Assembly: GCF_002259755.1 (NCBI RefSeq)
Contig: NZ_MWWY01000001.1
Location: forward strand, 459 to 57,917
DNA: 57,459 nt
Direction: 5' to 3'
From: Bifidobacterium hapali
GTDB lineage: Bacteria > Actinomycetota > Actinomycetes > Actinomycetales > Bifidobacteriaceae
Shown here: in pieces, positions 18,846-26,997 of the stretch
Layout: every line of letters begins with the position of its first letter
Numbering within the stretch: position 1 is the first letter of the stretch
Program-made: the position numbers and the translations under genes
The notes under the pieces: generated by a model
Database searches by the model: none
What the model was told of the DNA's origin: nothing
What the model saw: only the letters and a program-made list of their open reading frames with translations

Positions 18846-18873
18846 TTGACGATGTCTGGGCAGCGTGTATAGT
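18846..18873 (+). promoter_or_regulatory. Promoter of the msmK-type gene, with a long leader
   Basis: TTGACG (18846-18851), a 16-bp spacer and TATAGT (18868-18873) form a strong sigma-A-type promoter. It leaves a 5' leader of about 160 nt before the ATG at 19043. Actinobacterial msiK genes can carry a conserved leader RNA (msiK motif); I could not confirm that structure here by eye. Confidence 0.7.
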
Positions 18874-19042
18874 GGGACATGGCTCAGCGAAGAGGTCTTC
18901 AACGAACCGAAGATAACTGAACGCCGAAGTTTGGGACTTAGCCGATGTGGGAAGTCGCAAACGGAAGCACTGAAAATAACCATACAAATCCCTTTACAAC
19001 GGATCGTGAGACACGTACCTGCCTCTGAAAGGATGAATTATC

Positions 19043-20170
19043 ATGGCTGAAGTCGTTTTCGACCACGTCACTCGTATCTACCCGGGCAACGATAAGCCCT
19101 CTGTGGATGATCTGAATCTGGATATCAAGGACGGCGAGTTCCTGGTGCTGGTTGGCCCGTCTGGCTGCGGTAAGTCCACCACCCTGCGCATGCTTGCTGG
19201 TCTGGAAGAGGTCAACAAGGGCCGCATCCTCATCGGTGGCAAGGATGTCACCACGATGCAGCCGAAGGACCGCGACATCGCAATGGTGTTCCAGAACTAC
19301 GCTCTGTACCCGCACATGACCGTGGCCGACAACATGGGCTTCGCTCTGAAGATTGCTGGCACTCCGAAGGATGAGATTCGCAAGCGCGTCGAGAAGGCCG
19401 CTGAGATCCTCGATCTGACCGAGTACCTCGACCGTAAGCCGAAGGCTCTGTCTGGTGGTCAGCGTCAGCGTGTTGCTATGGGCCGTGCAATCGTTCGTGA
19501 GCCGAAGGTCTTCCTCATGGATGAGCCGCTGTCCAACTTGGACGCAAAGCTCCGTGTCCAGACCCGTACTCAGATTGCTGCTCTGCAGCGTCAGCTGGGC
19601 GTCACCACCCTGTACGTGACCCACGATCAGACCGAGGCTCTGACGATGGGCGACCGCATCGCCGTCATCAAGCTCGGTATTCTGCAGCAGGTCGGTGCTC
19701 CGACTGAGCTGTACGATCGTCCGGCCAACGTCTTCGTCGCTGGCTTCATCGGCTCCCCGTCGATGAACCTGAACACCCACCCGGTGGTCAACGGCAAGGC
19801 AAAGATCGGTGAAGATACCGTTGATCTGCCGGCCGAGGCTGTCAACAAGCTGACCGCTGAGGATGGCGGCAAGATCGTCGTCGGCTTCCGTCCGGAAGAT
19901 GCCTCTCTGGCTACCCCGGATGATCCGAACGCCTTCTCGCTGAAGGTTGTCAACGTCGAGGATCTGGGCTCCGATGGCTACATCTACGGCAACATCATCA
20001 CTGATGGTTCCGCAGCTGAGGAATCCCAGCTCATGTCCGATCAGAACAAGCTCACCACGATTCGTGTGAACCCGCGTGCTCTGCCGAAGGTCGGCGAGGT
20101 CGTCAAGATCAAGATCGATCCGTCCAAGATGCACCTGTTCGCTCCGTCGACTGAGCTGCGCCTGAACTAG
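19043..20170 (+). CDS. MsmK/MsiK/UgpC-type sugar ABC transporter ATPase
   Basis: 375 residues. Walker A GPSGCGKST (about 38-46), Q-loop QNYALYPHM, signature LSGGQRQRVAMGRA, Walker B VFLMDEPLSNLDAKL, H-loop THDQ, and a C-terminal regulatory OB-fold (MalK/UgpC type). Such ATPases stand alone and energise several sugar importers, so this is the probable partner of the ATPase-less mannan-oligosaccharide importer at 38-42 kb. Codon use is strongly biased to few codons compared with neighbours, which suggests high expression. GAAAGGATG precedes the start. Confidence 0.92.
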   Translation: MAEVVFDHVTRIYPGNDKPSVDDLNLDIKDGEFLVLVGPSGCGKSTTLRMLAGLEEVNKGRILIGGKDVTTMQPKDRDIAMVFQNYALYPHMTVADNMGFALKIAGTPKDEIRKRVEKAAEILDLTEYLDRKPKALSGGQRQRVAMGRAIVREPKVFLMDEPLSNLDAKLRVQTRTQIAALQRQLGVTTLYVTHDQTEALTMGDRIAVIKLGILQQVGAPTELYDRPANVFVAGFIGSPSMNLNTHPVVNGKAKIGEDTVDLPAEAVNKLTAEDGGKIVVGFRPEDASLATPDDPNAFSLKVVNVEDLGSDGYIYGNIITDGSAAEESQLMSDQNKLTTIRVNPRALPKVGEVVKIKIDPSKMHLFAPSTELRLN

Positions 20171-20344
20171 TCGGTTCTTAGCGGCGCATGGGATTCGCTT
20201 GCGCCGCTCCGCTCCACTGGTTGTGCGGTGCGCGTGTGTGTGCACGCTGTGTGCTGTGTGCTTATGGCGCGCGATCCTATGCGTGTTATACGCACGACCG
20301 GTGTGGTAGATACTTGGTACGGGAGATAACCGTACCAACCATTA

Positions 20345-20411
20345 AACGAGGCATTCTCTTCCTCTCTTAGGCCTCGTTGGAAAGACCCCGCGTTGTAGCG
20401 GGGTCTTTTTT
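20345..20411 (+). terminator. Tandem hairpins and rho-independent terminator of the msmK-type gene
   Basis: First hairpin AACGAGGC/GCCTCGTT (20345-20378), then AGACCCCGC/GCGGGGTCT (20383-20406) followed by TTTTTT ending at 20411. Confidence 0.92.
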
Positions 20412-20516
20412 GTTGTGCGGGATTGTGCGGTCGGTCGTGGTGCGGTTGCTGCGTGGGCGGCATTGTGTGGTTGTGGTGCGGTTGCTGATGCGTGGCTGTT
20501 GAGTCTCAACTATGCG

Positions 20517-20778
20517 TGGCAGAAAACGCTCGCTGACGGTGGTCTCAGCGAGCGTTTTCTGCCACTCACGGTAACGAGTGGCGGTTTTTGCTCGCTGATC
20601 ATCGCTCAGTGAGCGTTTTCTGCCACGCACATGGTGTGGTGTTGTGCTGGGTTGGTCACGCGATGGAATTGACCCGTTACAATCCATCGCGTGACTACAT
20701 CAAATGCGGTTGGCTGTGTTACTAGCGAGTGGCGGTTTTTGCTCGCTGACGGTGGTCTCAGTGAGCGTTTTCTGCCAC
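20517..20778. repeat. Three GTGGCRGAAAA-family palindromes plus a 35-bp CGCGATGGA palindrome
   Basis: Palindromes at 20517-20565, 20578-20626 and 20729-20778; in the last two the left arm reads GTGGCGGTTTTTGCTCGCT. Between them (20660-20696) is an inverted repeat CACGCGATGGA...TCCATCGCGTG that also occurs at 56698-56734. Confidence 0.85.
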
Positions 20779-20793
20779 GCGTATCGGCGTAAT

Positions 20794-20902
20794 GAGCGTA
20801 ACTACGCGCAATAACCATACGTGCGCGTAGTTACGCTCGTTTTCGAGCCCAAAATCTAGCGTAAGTGCGCGCACCCTTCGTTATTGCGCGTAGTTACGCT
20901 AG
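20794..20902. repeat. GAGCGTAACTACGCGCA inverted-repeat pair
   Basis: Arms at 20794-20810 and 20822-20838 form one hairpin; related arms at 20856-20873 and 20885-20902 form a second (CTAGCGTAAGTGCGCGCA with its near complement). It lies in the msmK to DUF4032 gap. Confidence 0.8.
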
Positions 20903-20959
20903 ATTCAGGCGCTATTCTCCAGCTTGCGTTGGGTCGCTACGTATTGTGACGGCTTGCGC

Positions 20960-21180
20960 CCGCCTCGCAACGGGGCGTGTCGGTTTGCACCAGACTTGAC
21001 CCGGACCGACCCCGCCCCTGACCGGACCGATCTGTCTGGCTTGCGTCCGGTCCGGCTCGTACGGCGGGCGTTGGGCCGGACCAGCCTGACCGACCTCCGA
21101 CCGGCCCCGCCCTGCCCCGCACGCCCCGACCCGCACGCCCCGACCCCGCGCCCACCGTGCGAGCCGTTCCGCCTGTGCCG
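20960..21180. other. C-rich tract upstream of the DUF4032 gene
   Basis: About 220 bp whose plus strand is unusually rich in C and in words such as GACCGGACCG, CCGACCCGCACG and CCCCGACC. No long open frame with normal codon use is present. It ends just before the DUF4032 start. Confidence 0.6.
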
Positions 21181-21195
21181 GTACGATGGAGTGCT

Positions 21196-22662
21196 ATGGA
21201 AGTCAACACTTTGTCACAATTGGACCCGCGCGCCCTCAAAGCCACATCCGTCAACGCTGAGGATGTGTCCGCCGAAACGCCCGAGCCGCAGGCGCTCAAG
21301 ATCACCGCCGCGAGCTCGAATCCGAAGATGTTCACGTTGCCGTGGGAGAAGCCGCTCGCCACATGGCCAGTCGAGTTACTCGCCAATCTGCCCCGCGGTA
21401 TTTCCCGCCACGTCGTGCGTTTCGTGCACGTGGGCGACGAAGTGTACGCGATGAAGGAAATCACCCGTCAGGTTGCTGAACGCGAGTACGAGCTGTTGCG
21501 TCGTCTGCAAAAGCTTGACTTGCCGACCGTCCAGCCGATCGCCGTGGTCACCGGCCGTCACGATCGCGAAGGCGAGTCGCTCGAAGCAATCCTCGTCACC
21601 AAGCATCTCAAGTTCTCGCTGCCGTACCGCGCGCTGTTCGCTCGTAACTTGCGTCCGGACACTGCCGAGCGACTCATCGACGCGCTGGCTGTGCTGATGG
21701 TCCGTCTGCATCTCGCCGGCTTCTACTGGGGTGACGTGTCTCTGTCGAACGTCCTGTTCCTGCGCGATGCCGACGCGTTTTCCGCGTTCCTCGTCGACGC
21801 GGAAACTGGCGATCTGCATATCAACTTGACCGAGGGTCAGCGTGAGTACGATATTGATCTCGCGCGCACGAATATCATCGGCGAACTGATGGATCTCGCG
21901 TCCGGTCGCCTGCTGCCGAGTGACGTTGACGAAATCGAGGTTGGCAACCGTTTGGTTGAGCGGTACCACTCGCTGTGGAGCGCGCTCACTGATACGGATA
22001 AGTTCGGTCCGGACGAGATGTGGAAGATCGAAAAGCGCGTCAACAAGCTCAACGAGCTTGGTTTCGACGTGGATGAGCTGGAGATGAAGACTGCGGAGGA
22101 CGGCAAGCGTGTACTCGTGCGTCCGCGCGTGGTCGATGCCGGTTATGCGTCGCGCAAGTTGCTGCGACTGACTGGCTTGGACGTGCAGGAGAATCAGGCT
22201 CGCCGTTTGCTCAACGATTTGGATGCGTACCGTGCGTCGACGTGGCGTGAGGGCGAGGAGTTGGAGATCGTTGCGACTGACTGGATGCGTGAAGTGTACG
22301 AGCCGACAGTGCGTATGATTCCGCGCGAGTACCGTTCGCAGATTGAGCCTGCACAGTTCTTCCACGAAGTGCTTGATCACCGGTGGTTCTTGGCTGAGAA
22401 GGCTGGTCACGATGTGCCGATGGGCGAGGCTGTGAAGAGTTATATTGAAAACGTATTGCCGCAGTATAAGCTCGACAAGAAGGATGTGGACGAGCTGAAT
22501 GCTGAGGCTGATTCCGGCGTGGTGGATGACGAGTACACGTACAACACGTACGATAACGGTCGTTTCGACGAGGATGGTAACCCGGCGCATCAGCACCCCG
22601 ACGATGACGACGATTACAACCCCGACGACGATCCCGACGCCGCGGTGTGGGCGAGCCGTTAA
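21196..22662 (+). CDS. DUF4032 protein with kinase-like (phosphotransferase) fold
   Basis: 488 residues. The N-terminal half resembles a small-molecule/protein kinase fold: VYAMKEI (putative ATP-binding lysine, about residue 90), a GFYWGDVSLSNVLF catalytic-loop-like motif (about 175-188) and FLVDAETG in the DFG position. The C-terminal half is the DUF4032 region (about 210-440), then an Asp/Tyr-rich acidic tail. Function unknown; a phosphotransferase activity is inferred only from the motifs. The frame is open from 21157, but ATG 21196 has GGAG upstream and a TACGAT (21181-21186), so initiation with a short or no leader is likely. The last codons fall inside a 45-bp repeat that recurs at 22767. 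Confidence 0.85.
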   Translation: MEVNTLSQLDPRALKATSVNAEDVSAETPEPQALKITAASSNPKMFTLPWEKPLATWPVELLANLPRGISRHVVRFVHVGDEVYAMKEITRQVAEREYELLRRLQKLDLPTVQPIAVVTGRHDREGESLEAILVTKHLKFSLPYRALFARNLRPDTAERLIDALAVLMVRLHLAGFYWGDVSLSNVLFLRDADAFSAFLVDAETGDLHINLTEGQREYDIDLARTNIIGELMDLASGRLLPSDVDEIEVGNRLVERYHSLWSALTDTDKFGPDEMWKIEKRVNKLNELGFDVDELEMKTAEDGKRVLVRPRVVDAGYASRKLLRLTGLDVQENQARRLLNDLDAYRASTWREGEELEIVATDWMREVYEPTVRMIPREYRSQIEPAQFFHEVLDHRWFLAEKAGHDVPMGEAVKSYIENVLPQYKLDKKDVDELNAEADSGVVDDEYTYNTYDNGRFDEDGNPAHQHPDDDDDYNPDDDPDAAVWASR

Positions 22663-22811
22663 GCGCGAAGCCCAGTAGGCTTCGCGTAGGCGAGCCCTGA
22701 GTGAGGCCGATAGGCCGAGCGAAGGCAGCATTGGGCCCTCGCATAGCGAGGTCCGAAGTTGCAGGAGCCGTTAAGTGCGAAGCCCGGTGGGCTTCGCACA
22801 GGCGAGCCCAT
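22653..22811. repeat. Duplicated 45-bp hairpin repeat with GC-rich stems
   Basis: A 45-bp unit starting GAGCCGTTAAG and containing GCGAAGCCC...GGGCTTCGC occurs at 22653-22697 and 22767-22811. The first copy includes the DUF4032 stop codon. Small stems GGCCGATAGGCC and CTCGCATAGCGAG lie between them. Confidence 0.75.
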
Positions 22812-22959
22812 GATGCGGTAAAACTCGCATGATGCGGTAAACCTCGCATGATGCGGTTTTGCAAAATGGCGTAATTCCGCCATTTTTAGGTGAACATGTA
22901 TTTTGCATTTACCGCACCATGTGAGTTTTACCGCACGATGGGATGTTTACCGCATCATG
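22809..22959. repeat. CATGATGCGGTAA repeat array, copy 2 (3 direct, 3 inverted)
   Basis: Direct units start at 22809, 22828 and 22847, and inverted units at 22909, 22928 and 22947, all with a 19-bp period. They flank a core with GCAAAATGGCGTAATTCC. The whole can fold into one long stem. It lies at the convergent DUF4032/rlmB junction. Confidence 0.85.
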
Positions 22960-22998
22960 GGATCGTATAACGTTGGACGCGCATGGCGGCGGGGCATA

Positions 22999-23053
22999 TA
23001 TACGTAATGTGGGTCGGGACTCCGATGAGGAAACCCGACCCACATTACGTATA
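22999..23053. terminator. 20-bp perfect palindrome, probable bidirectional terminator
   Basis: Arms 22999-23018 and 23034-23053 (core ACGTAATGTGGGTCGGG and complement) around a 15-nt loop, 36 nt from the rlmB stop. No T-run on either side, so termination is inferred from position only. Confidence 0.55.
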
Positions 23054-23088
23054 CAGACAGACGTATACAACCATCAGTGCATGCGTTA

Positions 23089-24102
23089 CTACTGTGCCGT
23101 TTCAGCCGCCGCAGCCGCCTCGCGACGAGCGCGCGCAACCGCATACAAGCTAATACCCGCCGCAACCGAGGCGTTCAGCGATTCGACCATGTTGGAAATC
23201 GGAATGCCCGCGATCGCATCGCACGCCTCGCGCACGAGTCGGCTCAATCCCTTGCCTTCCGAGCCCAGCACCACGACCAACGGATCAGTCTCAAACCCAG
23301 TTTCGCCAACCAGCTTGTCACCGCCGCCGTCGAGTCCAACCGTGTAAAAACCGCGCTCCCGCAGGCTTTCGATCGCCTTGGTCAGATTCACCACGCGCGC
23401 AACCGGCATGTGTGCTGCCGCACCAGCCGACACTTTCCACGCGGCAGCCGTCACTGACGCCGAGCGACGTTCCGGCAGAATCACGCCGTTCGCACCAAAC
23501 GCGGCAGCCGAACGAATCACTGCACCGAGGTTCTGCGGATCAGTCACGCCGTCCAAAGCGATGAACAGCGGCCGAGCGTTAATGCGCGTTTCCGCCGAGT
23601 TAACCTCTTCCATCGCGCGCGCTTTACGCTCGGCCTGATCCACGAGATCAGCCAGCGATGAGTACTCATACGGCTGCACTTTGAGCACAACGCCCTGATG
23701 ATTCGAGGAGTGCGCAATTCGGTCCATCTCAAGCCGGTCTGCTTCCAGCAAGTGCAGGCCGCGCGTACCAGCCAATTTCACGATTTCACGCGTGCGATCA
23801 TCGTGTTCAATGCGCGCCGCAATATACAGCTGCAAACTCGGCACGCCTACACGCAATGCCTCGAGCACAGCGTTACGGCCGATCACCAGATCGTCAGAAT
23901 CCGAGGTGAACTTGGCTGCGCGACGGCGTGCTGCCAGTCGCGGATCAGCCATTTGACGACGTTGCGCGATCTTCTTTTCCCGATATGCCTTGTGATACAC
24001 GCGGTCTTCGGCCTTGGGCGTCGGCCCGTGCCCGCGCAGCGCGTTACGATGCTTGCCACCCGACCCCTTGGTCGGTCCTTTCTTGATAACCATAGGTGCC
24101 AT
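23089..24102 (-). CDS. rlmB: SpoU/TrmH-family rRNA 2'-O-methyltransferase (RlmB type)
   Basis: 337 residues from ATG 24102. A basic, Gly/Lys/Arg-rich N-terminus (1-75) is followed by the SpoU substrate-binding domain (GRNAVLEAL) and the knotted SPOUT domain with its three motifs: DGVTDPQNLGAVIRSAAAFG, VVLGSEGKGLSRLV and IPISNMVESLNASVAAGI. This matches the family methylating Gm2251 of 23S rRNA, though SpoU paralogues have other targets. No clear Shine-Dalgarno precedes the chosen ATG; the frame extends to 24165 and ATG 24093 is an alternative. Divergent from the MFS gene. Confidence 0.88.
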   Translation of the reverse strand: MAPMVIKKGPTKGSGGKHRNALRGHGPTPKAEDRVYHKAYREKKIAQRRQMADPRLAARRRAAKFTSDSDDLVIGRNAVLEALRVGVPSLQLYIAARIEHDDRTREIVKLAGTRGLHLLEADRLEMDRIAHSSNHQGVVLKVQPYEYSSLADLVDQAERKARAMEEVNSAETRINARPLFIALDGVTDPQNLGAVIRSAAAFGANGVILPERRSASVTAAAWKVSAGAAAHMPVARVVNLTKAIESLRERGFYTVGLDGGGDKLVGETGFETDPLVVVLGSEGKGLSRLVREACDAIAGIPISNMVESLNASVAAGISLYAVARARREAAAAAETAQ

Positions 24103-24201
24103 TGTCCCAGACCCCCGGCACAAATCGGCTGCGCGGCGCCCGCCACAAATCGGCGACGCGCACACCGCAAGCTGCCCTCGTCAATGCGCTAAGGTGTTCT
24201 C

Positions 24202-25626
24202 GTGAAGAAAGAACGTAGTATTTTCGGCCTGCCCTTACTGTTTTGGGGCTTGTGGCTTGCGCTGTTGATCCTGTGGATGGGCCGGTTTGTCATCTCGTTC
24301 ATGTCGATGTACTTGGTCAAAGATTTGCACGTTGACGCTGGAGTCGCCGGCACGATCGTGTCCATGTACGGGTTCGGCGGTATTTTCGGCTGTCTGTTCG
24401 GCGGTTCACTGTCTGACCGTTTCGGCCGTCAGTCGATGATTATCAGTGGCGAAATCGGCGCGGCAATCATGCTGATTGTGCTTTCGTTTATCGACGATCC
24501 GTTCACGATGGGCGCGATGTTGCTAATCTACGGTGCTATTTCGTCGATTCCGACCCCAGCTATCGCCGCGTATATCGCTGACGTTGTGCCGATTCGTGCG
24601 CAGAAACGTGCGTATACGCTGCAAACGTGGGCAGTGAATTTCGGTTTTGCGATCGGCCCGATTATTGCTAATCAGCTTGTCAAGATTTCGTACACGCTCA
24701 TGTTTTACGCGGAGGCGATTATCCTCGTCGTCGCGACGGGACTGCTGATCGTGTTCTTCCACGAGGCACGCAAGCTGGGCGGTACTGATACGGTACGTGA
24801 TGAATCGCTGCACGAGTCGCAGACGGCACGTAAGGCGGATCGCAACGTAACGATTGACGTTACGTCAGACGACGTAGCTGCAACTGTCACGTCATCCTTG
24901 TCGACAGTTGCGAACGACGAGGATACGTCCGCCGCAACGATCACGCTCGCGAACGATACTGCAGACCCGGCCGATAGTATGTCCGCCGCCGACCGTCAGT
25001 CAGTCTCGCTGCTCGCAAACTATCGTCGCGCGCTCGCTGACTGGCCGTTCATGGCGATGGTCGTGCTCATGTTCGGCTATACGATCGCGTACTTCCAACT
25101 CACCAGCGGTCTGCCGATCGCGCTCACGCAGCTCGGCATGGGCACGGATCAGTATTCGGTTCTGCTGACGATCAACGGCGGTATGCTGTGCTTGCTGCAG
25201 ATTCCTGCGCTCGCCGTGTTTAATCGTATGAGTAATACGCGCGTGCTCGTGCTGGGCATGCTGATTACGGCGGTCGGCTACGCGTTTCAGATTGGCGCGA
25301 CGTCGTGGCATGGGTTCGCGATTGCGGCCGTATTGTGGACGTTTGGCGAACTTGGTACGTTCCCGATCGCGGCGACAACGGTTGCGAATCTCGCGCCGGC
25401 CGAGGCTCGTGGCACGTATCAGGGACTGTATAACCTCGTGTGGTCGCTGTCGAATGGCGCGGCTCCGCTGGTCGGCGGCTGGATTATCGGTGGATTCGGT
25501 AGCCGCACGCTGTGGATTTGCTGCACGGTGATGTTCCTGATCGTCGCCGCTGGACTGTACGCGACTAAAGGCGCGCGCGAACGTGCCGTCGCTCGCAACC
25601 TACACGCAGCTGATCTTGCCAGCTGA
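24202..25626 (+). CDS. MFS transporter
   Basis: 474 residues with about twelve membrane helices. The MFS motif A appears as GGSLSDRFGRQS after helix 2, and proline- and glycine-rich helices follow. The central cytoplasmic loop (about residues 195-270) is long and rich in Asp, Thr, Ser and Ala. The substrate cannot be told; drug or solute efflux is the usual role of this subfamily. GTG 24202 is preceded by AAGGTG. Convergent with the AbrB-type gene. Four tandem CTGACTTG-like units follow the stop (25624-25660). Confidence 0.85.
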   Translation: MKKERSIFGLPLLFWGLWLALLILWMGRFVISFMSMYLVKDLHVDAGVAGTIVSMYGFGGIFGCLFGGSLSDRFGRQSMIISGEIGAAIMLIVLSFIDDPFTMGAMLLIYGAISSIPTPAIAAYIADVVPIRAQKRAYTLQTWAVNFGFAIGPIIANQLVKISYTLMFYAEAIILVVATGLLIVFFHEARKLGGTDTVRDESLHESQTARKADRNVTIDVTSDDVAATVTSSLSTVANDEDTSAATITLANDTADPADSMSAADRQSVSLLANYRRALADWPFMAMVVLMFGYTIAYFQLTSGLPIALTQLGMGTDQYSVLLTINGGMLCLLQIPALAVFNRMSNTRVLVLGMLITAVGYAFQIGATSWHGFAIAAVLWTFGELGTFPIAATTVANLAPAEARGTYQGLYNLVWSLSNGAAPLVGGWIIGGFGSRTLWICCTVMFLIVAAGLYATKGARERAVARNLHAADLAS

Positions 25627-25698
25627 CTTGGGCTGACTTGTACTGACTTGTGTTGACTGCAGCTCAGCTGTGAGTACAAGGTTGATTCTCTGCCTGTT

Positions 25699-25947
25699 TT
25701 AGATGAGACAGGCCATGATCATTTCGATGGCAGCGTCTGGCTTATCCTGTGGCAGATATCCGACGATTTCGGCATTGTAGCGTCCGACTTGCGTGGAGTG
25801 AGATCGCGGCGGAGTAATGATGATGCGATCGCCTTCGACATCAATGGAGACGCGACTGCCCTCGTGCAGGCCGATGCGGTCGCGTATTTCCTTAGGAATA
25901 CGGATGCCTTCGCTGTTGCCCCATTTGCTGATGGTTGCTTCGACCAT
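25699..25947 (-). CDS. AbrB/MazE-type DNA-binding protein (orphan antitoxin-like)
   Basis: 82 residues. The first 50 form a swapped-hairpin AbrB/SpoVT/MazE domain (ATISKWGNSEGIRIPKEI, then GLHEGSRVSIDVEG). MazE-type antitoxins pair with a downstream MazF toxin, but the gene is followed at once by the convergent MFS gene and no toxin is visible, so it is an orphan regulator or a remnant. The start is ATG 25947 with a perfect AAGGAGG site; the open frame to 26049 lacks one. Confidence 0.85.
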   Translation of the reverse strand: MVEATISKWGNSEGIRIPKEIRDRIGLHEGSRVSIDVEGDRIIITPPRSHSTQVGRYNAEIVGYLPQDKPDAAIEMIMACLI

Positions 25948-25962
25948 AGCGCCTCCTTGACT

Positions 25963-25981
25963 GGATATACAAAGTATATCT
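25963..25981. promoter_or_regulatory. Inverted repeat upstream of the AbrB-type gene
   Basis: GATATAC-AAA-GTATATC, immediately upstream of the Shine-Dalgarno and overlapping the probable -10 region. AbrB/MazE proteins bind such palindromes, so autoregulation is likely. Confidence 0.55.
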
Positions 25982-26118
25982 CTTGCGCGTGGTCGGCTGG
26001 GATTCGGGGGTGATTGTTGCGGTGGCGGGAGTGCGGTAGCAGTGCTCATGATGACTCTTTTCGTATGTGTTTTATGTGCTCATGCTTGGGGGCAGCATAC
26101 GGGAGTTGCGGACTGTGC

Positions 26119-26208
26119 GCAAGCTAAGCCGGGGGTATGTGGTCGAACGGTCGGAGTTATCCACAACGCGGCGTGTCTATCCACATTTTTTGTGGATAAT
26201 TCACGGCA
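26119..26208. repeat. 90-bp direct repeat with three DnaA-box-like sites, copy 1
   Basis: Contains TTATCCACA (26157-26165), CTATCCACA (26177-26185) and TGTGGATAA (26191-26199). Near-identical to 26998-27086; the two copies flank the toxin-antitoxin-like genes. Confidence 0.85.
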
Positions 26209-26227
26209 TGTTTGCGGCGCGTGGATG

Positions 26228-26590
26228 CTATGCCAGCGCGCGATCAATAAGTTCGTTAACTGCCTCTTCTCGCGTGAGTTGATGCGCTTGGGCGTAGATG
26301 AGAATCTTTTGCTCACGAGTCAGATCAGATTGCGCAAGACTGCGCCCGAGAGCCTGCCGAGTATATTCGCTCGGCGTAATGTGTTTGATGTTGGCTGCGG
26401 CTTCCACTAGCGACCAAAGTTCATTTGGAATGCGGATGGTGTGTGCCTTCATGTCCATGCGGCTCGGTGTAAATGAATCTGGCTCGCGGGTGACTGTACA
26501 ATTCGGGAAACCATCTTCAGCTTCTTGCGCCCAGCGTTCGACCATGTCGTCAGTAATAGGCGTGCCGTCTTCGGCGATATATTGTTTCAT
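26228..26590 (-). CDS. Ribbon-helix-helix antitoxin-like protein
   Basis: 120 residues. The middle part (about 50-85) resembles a ribbon-helix-helix segment (AHTIRIPNELWSLVEAA... then TPSEYTRQALG). The N-terminal DDMVERWAQEAEDGFP motif is common in actinobacterial RHH antitoxins. ATG 26590 overlaps the upstream toxin stop as ATGA and has GGAG 7 nt upstream. By analogy it should neutralise the upstream protein and repress the shared promoter. It has lower GC than the neighbouring housekeeping genes. Confidence 0.7.
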   Translation of the reverse strand: MKQYIAEDGTPITDDMVERWAQEAEDGFPNCTVTREPDSFTPSRMDMKAHTIRIPNELWSLVEAAANIKHITPSEYTRQALGRSLAQSDLTREQKILIYAQAHQLTREEAVNELIDRALA

Positions 26591-26925
26591 GCTTGACTCC
26601 ATTCTTTGAAGAATCCCTTAGTCAGATAATTTGCGTGTATGACGAGAGGCTTACTGTCTGCTGTCTTGACATATACGAGTTCAATAGCTCGGCGCTGCTG
26701 ATCGAATCCGATGGCCGCCCATCGGGGTGGTTCGGCGTTATGGTCGCGCTCGCGTATGCGCGCTGGACCGATGCGCGTAACGAATGCGGTTATGATTTGT
26801 TCTCGCGCCAATCCGTGCGTATGTAGTGCATGTGGATGGATGTTGATGATTGCTTCTTGATTGTGATTATACCCAAATATATGACGTTTGTCATACGAAT
26901 CTGGTGGCGTATAGTGATCGGTCAT
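26587..26925 (-). CDS. Putative toxin of a two-gene toxin-antitoxin module
   Basis: 112 residues, not assignable to a named family with certainty. A central stretch (PPRWAAIGFDQQRRAIELVY) followed by KPLVIHANYLTKGF is reminiscent of small RNase-like toxins of the BrnT/RelE size class. It is translated first and overlaps the RHH gene by 4 bp (toxin-first order, as in brnTA). AAGGAG lies 6 nt before ATG 26925. The upstream frame to 27042 lacks a ribosome site and runs into the repeat. Toxicity is inferred only from size, overlap and partner. Confidence 0.55.
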   Translation of the reverse strand: MTDHYTPPDSYDKRHIFGYNHNQEAIINIHPHALHTHGLAREQIITAFVTRIGPARIRERDHNAEPPRWAAIGFDQQRRAIELVYVKTADSKPLVIHANYLTKGFFKEWSQA

Positions 26926-26997
26926 AGTGCTCCTTGGGGAAGATTGTTCGCATCGTTGCGTTGAGTACAGGCAGATTAAACGATGTGAGGTAGTGGT

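Noticed and set aside
18938..20338. 466-residue minus-strand frame opposite the msmK-type ATPase
   Set aside because: Shadow of a highly codon-biased gene; the plus frame has full ABC ATPase motifs.
20661..20695. Promoter-like TTGAC...TACAAT words within the CGCGATGGA palindrome
   Set aside because: The spacing is only about 5 bp and both words are parts of the repeated palindrome.
26067..26282. Plus-strand frame reading YVVERSELSTTRRVYP through the DnaA-box repeat
   Set aside because: The same peptide appears in the second repeat copy only because the DNA is repeated; no start or conserved protein supports it.
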